DNA of 43,247 nucleotides from CAZUCD01 sp964618855 (GTDB lineage Bacteria; Sumerlaeota; Sumerlaeia; SLMS01; JANRJK01). Within the stretch, counting starts at the first letter, position 1. Every line of letters begins with the position of its first letter. Below the pieces are notes generated by a model, which had not been told where the DNA came from, did not search any database, and saw nothing but the letters and a program-made list of their open reading frames with translations. Positions 40,058 to 43,247 of the stretch are shown piece by piece. The DNA is taken from contig CAZUCD010000010.1 in assembly GCA_964618855.1 (NCBI GenBank), forward strand, positions 1-43,247, given 5' to 3'. The translations under genes were made by a program, and so were the position numbers.

Positions 40058-40985
40058 ATGCCCCCAGCCGGTATCCCATTCGACCAACTTTCCCGGTTTG
40101 AGGGCTCCCGCCACGCTCTCCGCCACGTGCTGCGCAAGCGCACGGATGCGCGGATTCTGGATGTGGGGGGATTCCCCTGTTCGTTCGCCCGGTACCTGGC
40201 CGCAGAGGGTGAGCCGTGGCGCGTCGAGACCGCGGACGTGCTGCCCGGGACCCTCCAACAAGAACGAGCTCGACCCCGTCCTCGACTTCGCGGTCGCGAA
40301 CGACACCCTCGAGCACGTCCCCCCGGCCGCGAGGCGCGAGTTCGTGCGCGAGCTCGCGAGAATCGCGCGCCTCGGCATCGTGATTGCCGGGCCGTTCCAC
40401 GCAGAGTCCATCGCGAAGGTGGAGGAGTCCCTCGTGGCGTTGCACAGGGACGTGCTCGGCAACGAGCACCCTTGGCTCACCGAACACCGCACGCACGGAC
40501 TGCCGACCCTTCGCGAAACAGCGGCGGCACTGGTCGGCAACCAGGGGCACCCCGCATTGCGCCTGGTCGCTGCGGAACCCAACGCGCCGATGGATTCGTG
40601 GCTGGTCTGGCATTGGAGCCACATTGCGCGCGCCGCGTCCGACAGGTTCGCGCAGCACCACGAGAAGTGGGACGCGCTGTGCAGCCGGACGCTGATGGGC
40701 CGAGTGCCCGAGGACAGGACCGCGTGCTACCGGCGGGTGCTGGTCTTTGCACGCGAGGGGGAACCCATAGTGGAGCCGACCCTCGCCGAAGACCCATTCG
40801 CACCACTGCTTGCGGAGTTGCTGGGCACCCTGCTCCGGGAGGCCGTGAAGTCCTCCCGTCCCGCAGGGGGCGAGGACTTGATTCGGGCCGTGGACGATCG
40901 ACTCGCGGCATCGATGGCACTGCTTGAGTCACAGGCTGCCGGGAGGCGGCGAAGAGGCATCCTGGGGCGGCTGCGCGGTGGATGA
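40058..40985 (+). pseudogene. Class I SAM methyltransferase, frameshifted
   Basis: Two reading frames together make one methyltransferase. Codons from 40058 give FDQLSRFEGSRHALRHVL and SAM motif I ARILDVGGFPCSFARYLAAE up to about 40249. A frame shifted by one base then gives DFAVANDTLEHVPPAARREF (motif IV region) and continues to 40985 with LARIARLGIVIAGPF and HPWLTEHRTHGLP. The change lies between about 40246 and 40275. The spacing between motifs is also roughly nine residues short of what relatives show, so a small deletion that broke the frame is likelier than one inserted base; an assembly error is possible too. The C-terminal 200 residues (HHEKWDALCSR...AGEDLIRAVDD-like) are unrecognised. 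The following gene starts within its last codons. Probably a glycan-locus enzyme. Confidence 0.7.
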
Positions 40986-41406
40986 TTCGCGAATCCTCGA
41001 CACCATCGTGGCGGCCGGAGTCAACGATGCGCACCACTTCGTGTCCGGCTGGCACGAGCGGGCATGCGACGGGCGCGCTCCGGTTCCCTATCGGGCGTGT
41101 GGGGCACGCGGGACCATTTCCGTGCGCCGTGCACCCGCCGCCCGACGCATGCACGTGCTCCTGAGCGCACCGGTCGGCGTGGCCGGCCGTGGATTCACGG
41201 GAACCATCTCCATCGACGGAGGGAAGCGACCGCTCGAGGTCGGCGTGGATGCCTGGGTTCTTCGGTCCTTCGACCTGCCACCGGGCGAGGCCGGGACGCT
41301 CGACGTGACTTTTTCGTGCGACGATCCCATCGTGCCCGATGAGTTCCTGCACAATGGCGACGGACGCTTGATCGGCTGGTACATTTCCGCGGTTTGGCAG
41401 GACTGA
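40978..41406 (+). CDS. Small beta-sandwich-like protein of unknown function
   Basis: A 142-residue protein without signal peptide or membrane helix. After a short helix it has FVSGWHERACDGRAPVPYRA, then strands RRMHVLLSAPVGV, TGTISIDGGKRPLEVG, WVLRSFDLPPGEAGTLDVTF and a closing RLIGWYISAVWQD. The opening GWH...PYR and the final LGWY-type strand resemble small beta-sandwich domains found beside glycosyltransferases and methyltransferases in polysaccharide loci. That likeness is from memory and weak. The start is GTG at 40978, overlapping the methyltransferase stop by 8 bp, which couples the two. It converges on the phosphatase gene with 9 bp between stops. Confidence 0.65.
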   Translation: MDDSRILDTIVAAGVNDAHHFVSGWHERACDGRAPVPYRACGARGTISVRRAPAARRMHVLLSAPVGVAGRGFTGTISIDGGKRPLEVGVDAWVLRSFDLPPGEAGTLDVTFSCDDPIVPDEFLHNGDGRLIGWYISAVWQD

Positions 41407-41415
41407 CCGATCCGG

Positions 41416-42069
41416 TCAGTCCCGACCAAGATGGGAGGTGTCGTTGAGGCGGTCGACCACGACCTCCCCGGAGTCGTAGTAATCCACCACCGTGATAGAG
41501 CAATAGCTGAGCTTCATCCGAAAGAGCGCTGCCCCGGGCAGCAGGAGCGCCTCGCGCAGGATCGCTCGCATCGGTCCGCTGTGGGAGACAAGGACGAGGG
41601 GCCGTTCGCCGGTCGCGTTTCCGAGAAGGGACTCGAAGGCCGGCAAGACCCGGGCGCGAACGTCGTCGAAGTTCTCCGCATCGGGCGAAACGCGCGCTTC
41701 CCAACGGCGCTCCATGTAGGCGCGGTACTCGGCATCGTGCTCCCGCATCAGGTCCGCGATGGGCCTGCCCTGCCAGGAACCAAAGGATCTCTCGCGAAAC
41801 ACGGCGGTTGCCTCGATGGGCACACCGGAAGCCGCCGCGAGTTGCTCTCCCAGCGAGCGTGCACGACCAAGGTCACTGGAAGCCACGAGTCCCGGCTGCA
41901 TCGCCGCCAAGGCTCGCACAGTCTCGCGCGTCTGCTGCAGCCCCAGCTCGGACAGCGCCACGTCCATGCTCCCATAGAGAAGCGAACGGTGGGACTCGTG
42001 CACCTCGCCGTGTCGGACAAGGATGGCGCGTCTGCGCGCGCCTGCTGGGTCACCCCACCCCCGGATCAT
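41416..42069 (-). CDS. Histidine phosphatase-family protein (phosphoglycerate mutase-like)
   Basis: A 217-residue branch-1 histidine phosphatase. The catalytic motif is LVRHGEV (RHG at 19-21) with the phospho-accepting histidine, the second histidine is in VSHSGPMRAILREAL, and SSDLGRARSLGEQLA supplies a phosphate-binding arginine, with ERSFGSWQGRPIADL carrying the acid residue. This matches the CobC/GpmB-like group (alpha-ribazole phosphatase, broad phosphatases). No cobalamin genes are nearby, so the substrate is open. The frame extends upstream to 42189, but GGAGG stands 8 nt before the ATG at 42069 and homology begins just after it, so this start is well supported. Confidence 0.9.
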   Translation of the reverse strand: MIRGWGDPAGARRRAILVRHGEVHESHRSLLYGSMDVALSELGLQQTRETVRALAAMQPGLVASSDLGRARSLGEQLAAASGVPIEATAVFRERSFGSWQGRPIADLMREHDAEYRAYMERRWEARVSPDAENFDDVRARVLPAFESLLGNATGERPLVLVSHSGPMRAILREALLLPGAALFRMKLSYCSITVVDYYDSGEVVVDRLNDTSHLGRD

Positions 42070-42264
42070 GGCTAATGCCTCCTGGACGACTAGTTCCACA
42101 CACGTTTGCGGGCGCAAGGCAGACCAGTCGCGGGAGAATCTTCGCATAGCTACAAATGGTTGTTGCATCGCCATGTGGCAGGTGCACAAGTTTCTCAGGC
42201 TATTGACTCACACTCCCGCGACCTCTGCCGAGACACATTGGGGACAGGGGCTCGAGACAATCCC

Positions 42265-43247
42265 ATGACAAACACTCAGGTGCGCAGTGCTGCCATCCTT
42301 CTTGCGGTGGAGTTCCTCACGCCGGCGGTCACGTTCGGCCAGATTCCACCAGACGTGATCTATCCTCCCTCCTCCGCCGCCTACCTAACAAACAGTTCGT
42401 TTGGTGCCGGTGGGGACATTGACGGGGACGGTCGCGGGGACGTGGTACAGGGCTTCACAGGACCCGGTTTGAGTGAGGGTGAGGTTCGCGTCTTCTCCTC
42501 TTCGGGCGCGCTGGTCCGCACCTTGGTTTCGCCGGCTCCCCGGGATTCTGGCGAGTTCGGCAACTCGGTTGACTTCATGCAAGACATCACGGGGGACGGA
42601 ATCGCCGAGATCCTCGTCGGCGCCCCGGGCGATGGCGCCGTCGGTGCGTCCACCGAACGCCCCGGAAGGGTTTATGTGTTCAATGGGGCCACGGGCGCAC
42701 TCCACTATACGGTGTCCTCCCCCAACACGACGGAACCCTCGTCCTTGTTTGGATGGAAAGCCGGTGTGATCTCCGACCTGACCGGGGACGGGAAGGCTGA
42801 GTTCTACGCGAATGCGCCCGGCGAGGGGACCTTCTCCGAGGATGGGCCGATCCACATCTTCAATGGAGCCGACGGCTCCTTCATTCGTACGCACCTGCTA
42901 TCGATCCCCGGCTTTCAGGGCGGTTCCTTCGATGAGATCTTCTGCGCGGGCCTGGGCGATGTGAACGGGGACTCCGTGAACGACTATGCGATTGGGGCAC
43001 CGGGATCGGAGCCTTCAGGCGTCGGTCAGCTCGAGGGTCTCGTTAGGGTCTTTTCAGGCGCCGATGGCAGTCTCGTTCGGGAGATAGAATCACCCATCCA
43101 GGACGCGTGGCGGCTGTTTGGATACGGTGTTGTGGGGCTCCCTGACCTCACGGGCGATTCGGTGCCGGACATCCTGATCGGTTCCCAGGCTCTTCCAGGG
43201 CTTCCCGATCCGGGGCATGTGGCCATCCACTCCGGGGCGGACGGCTC
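42265..43247 (+). CDS. Secreted FG-GAP (integrin-like) repeat protein, 3' end outside window
   Basis: An open frame of at least 327 codons that runs off the window end. The N-terminus (AAILLAVEFLTPAVTFGQ) is a signal peptide, probably cut after FG or before Q26. The body consists of integrin-type beta-propeller repeats: GGDIDGDGRGDVVQG, MQDITGDGIAEILVGAPG, ISDLTGDGKAEFYANAPG, GLGDVNGDSVNDYAIGAPGS and LPDLTGDSVPDILIGS. Each joins a calcium-binding DxDxDGxxD loop to an xxGAPG turn, spaced about 60 residues, and each is followed by strands such as RVYVFNGATGALHYTVSSP. Such proteins are exported or at the cell surface and bind Ca2+. No catalytic domain is visible in the part present. It is divergent from the phosphatase gene across 195 bp. 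Confidence 0.9.
   Translation, partial: MTNTQVRSAAILLAVEFLTPAVTFGQIPPDVIYPPSSAAYLTNSSFGAGGDIDGDGRGDVVQGFTGPGLSEGEVRVFSSSGALVRTLVSPAPRDSGEFGNSVDFMQDITGDGIAEILVGAPGDGAVGASTERPGRVYVFNGATGALHYTVSSPNTTEPSSLFGWKAGVISDLTGDGKAEFYANAPGEGTFSEDGPIHIFNGADGSFIRTHLLSIPGFQGGSFDEIFCAGLGDVNGDSVNDYAIGAPGSEPSGVGQLEGLVRVFSGADGSLVREIESPIQDAWRLFGYGVVGLPDLTGDSVPDILIGSQALPGLPDPGHVAIHSGADG

Noticed and set aside
42147..42153. TAGCTAC, a piece of the metal-type operator, upstream of the phosphatase gene
   Set aside because: Only seven bases match, with no symmetry and no metal-related gene; expected by chance.

Overview
This is a GC-rich, gene-dense bacterial chromosome segment with 40 protein-coding genes on both strands. 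It encodes a phosphatidylethanolamine pathway, several lipoproteins and secreted beta-propeller/beta-sandwich proteins, a sigma-54 factor, a bacterial Ser/Thr kinase, an isoprenyl diphosphate synthase and a UbiB-type kinase. That points to a diderm bacterium. The mixture (Ser/Thr kinase with TPR repeats, BNR and FG-GAP surface proteins, large sigma-54 with insertions) suggests one of the less-studied phyla, such as a planctomycete-, Sumerlaeota- or Hydrogenedentota-like lineage. That placement is a guess from gene content only; nothing in the window fixes the taxonomy. I see no insertion sequence, prophage or CRISPR array.

Layout. 1-6.5 kb: the 3' end of a glycosyltransferase meets a minus-strand group made of a polytopic TPR membrane protein, a TroA-type Zn/Mn-binding lipoprotein, a two-part methyltransferase and an HscA-like Hsp70. 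A promoter-like region in front of the TroA gene carries two copies of one operator-like sequence. 6.6-10.5 kb: psd, pssA, rsmB and a membrane protein, almost without gaps. 10.6-13.7 kb: a secreted protein with two glycogen-binding-type domains, and a UbiB-like kinase. 13.8-18.9 kb: amidohydrolase, prenyl synthase, uridine kinase, a free-standing HisRS-type anticodon-binding domain, PrsW-like protease and RecO, most of them overlapping by 4 bp. 18.9-22.6 kb: tyrS, an amino-acid ABC binding protein and permease, and an SDR.

22.7-29.0 kb: VOC protein, a 590-bp gap holding a degenerate tRNA 3' end and a strong hairpin, rpoN, an Nfu N-terminal-domain protein, a GlcG-like protein, a site-2 protease fused to a UVR motif, and a secreted protein with a clear terminator. 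29.2-35.3 kb: a minus-strand run prfC, membrane protein, PH-domain protein and a TPR kinase whose kinase domain is C-terminal. 35.3-37.3 kb: a gene-poor stretch, then two tandem paralogues of an unrecognised family, then crcB. 37.3-43.2 kb: a large BNR-repeat lipoprotein, a frameshifted methyltransferase with a small overlapping partner, a histidine phosphatase, and the start of an FG-GAP repeat protein cut by the window end.

The genes fall into small functional groups (membrane lipid synthesis, translation and tRNA, metal and amino-acid uptake, surface and secreted proteins) rather than one large system. The best candidates for something undescribed are the tandem paralogues at 35.8-36.9 kb, the stand-alone HisRS-type domain at 16.6 kb, the metal-type operator pair at 4.8 kb, and the unusual domain insertions or fusions in rpoN, the site-2 protease and the kinase.
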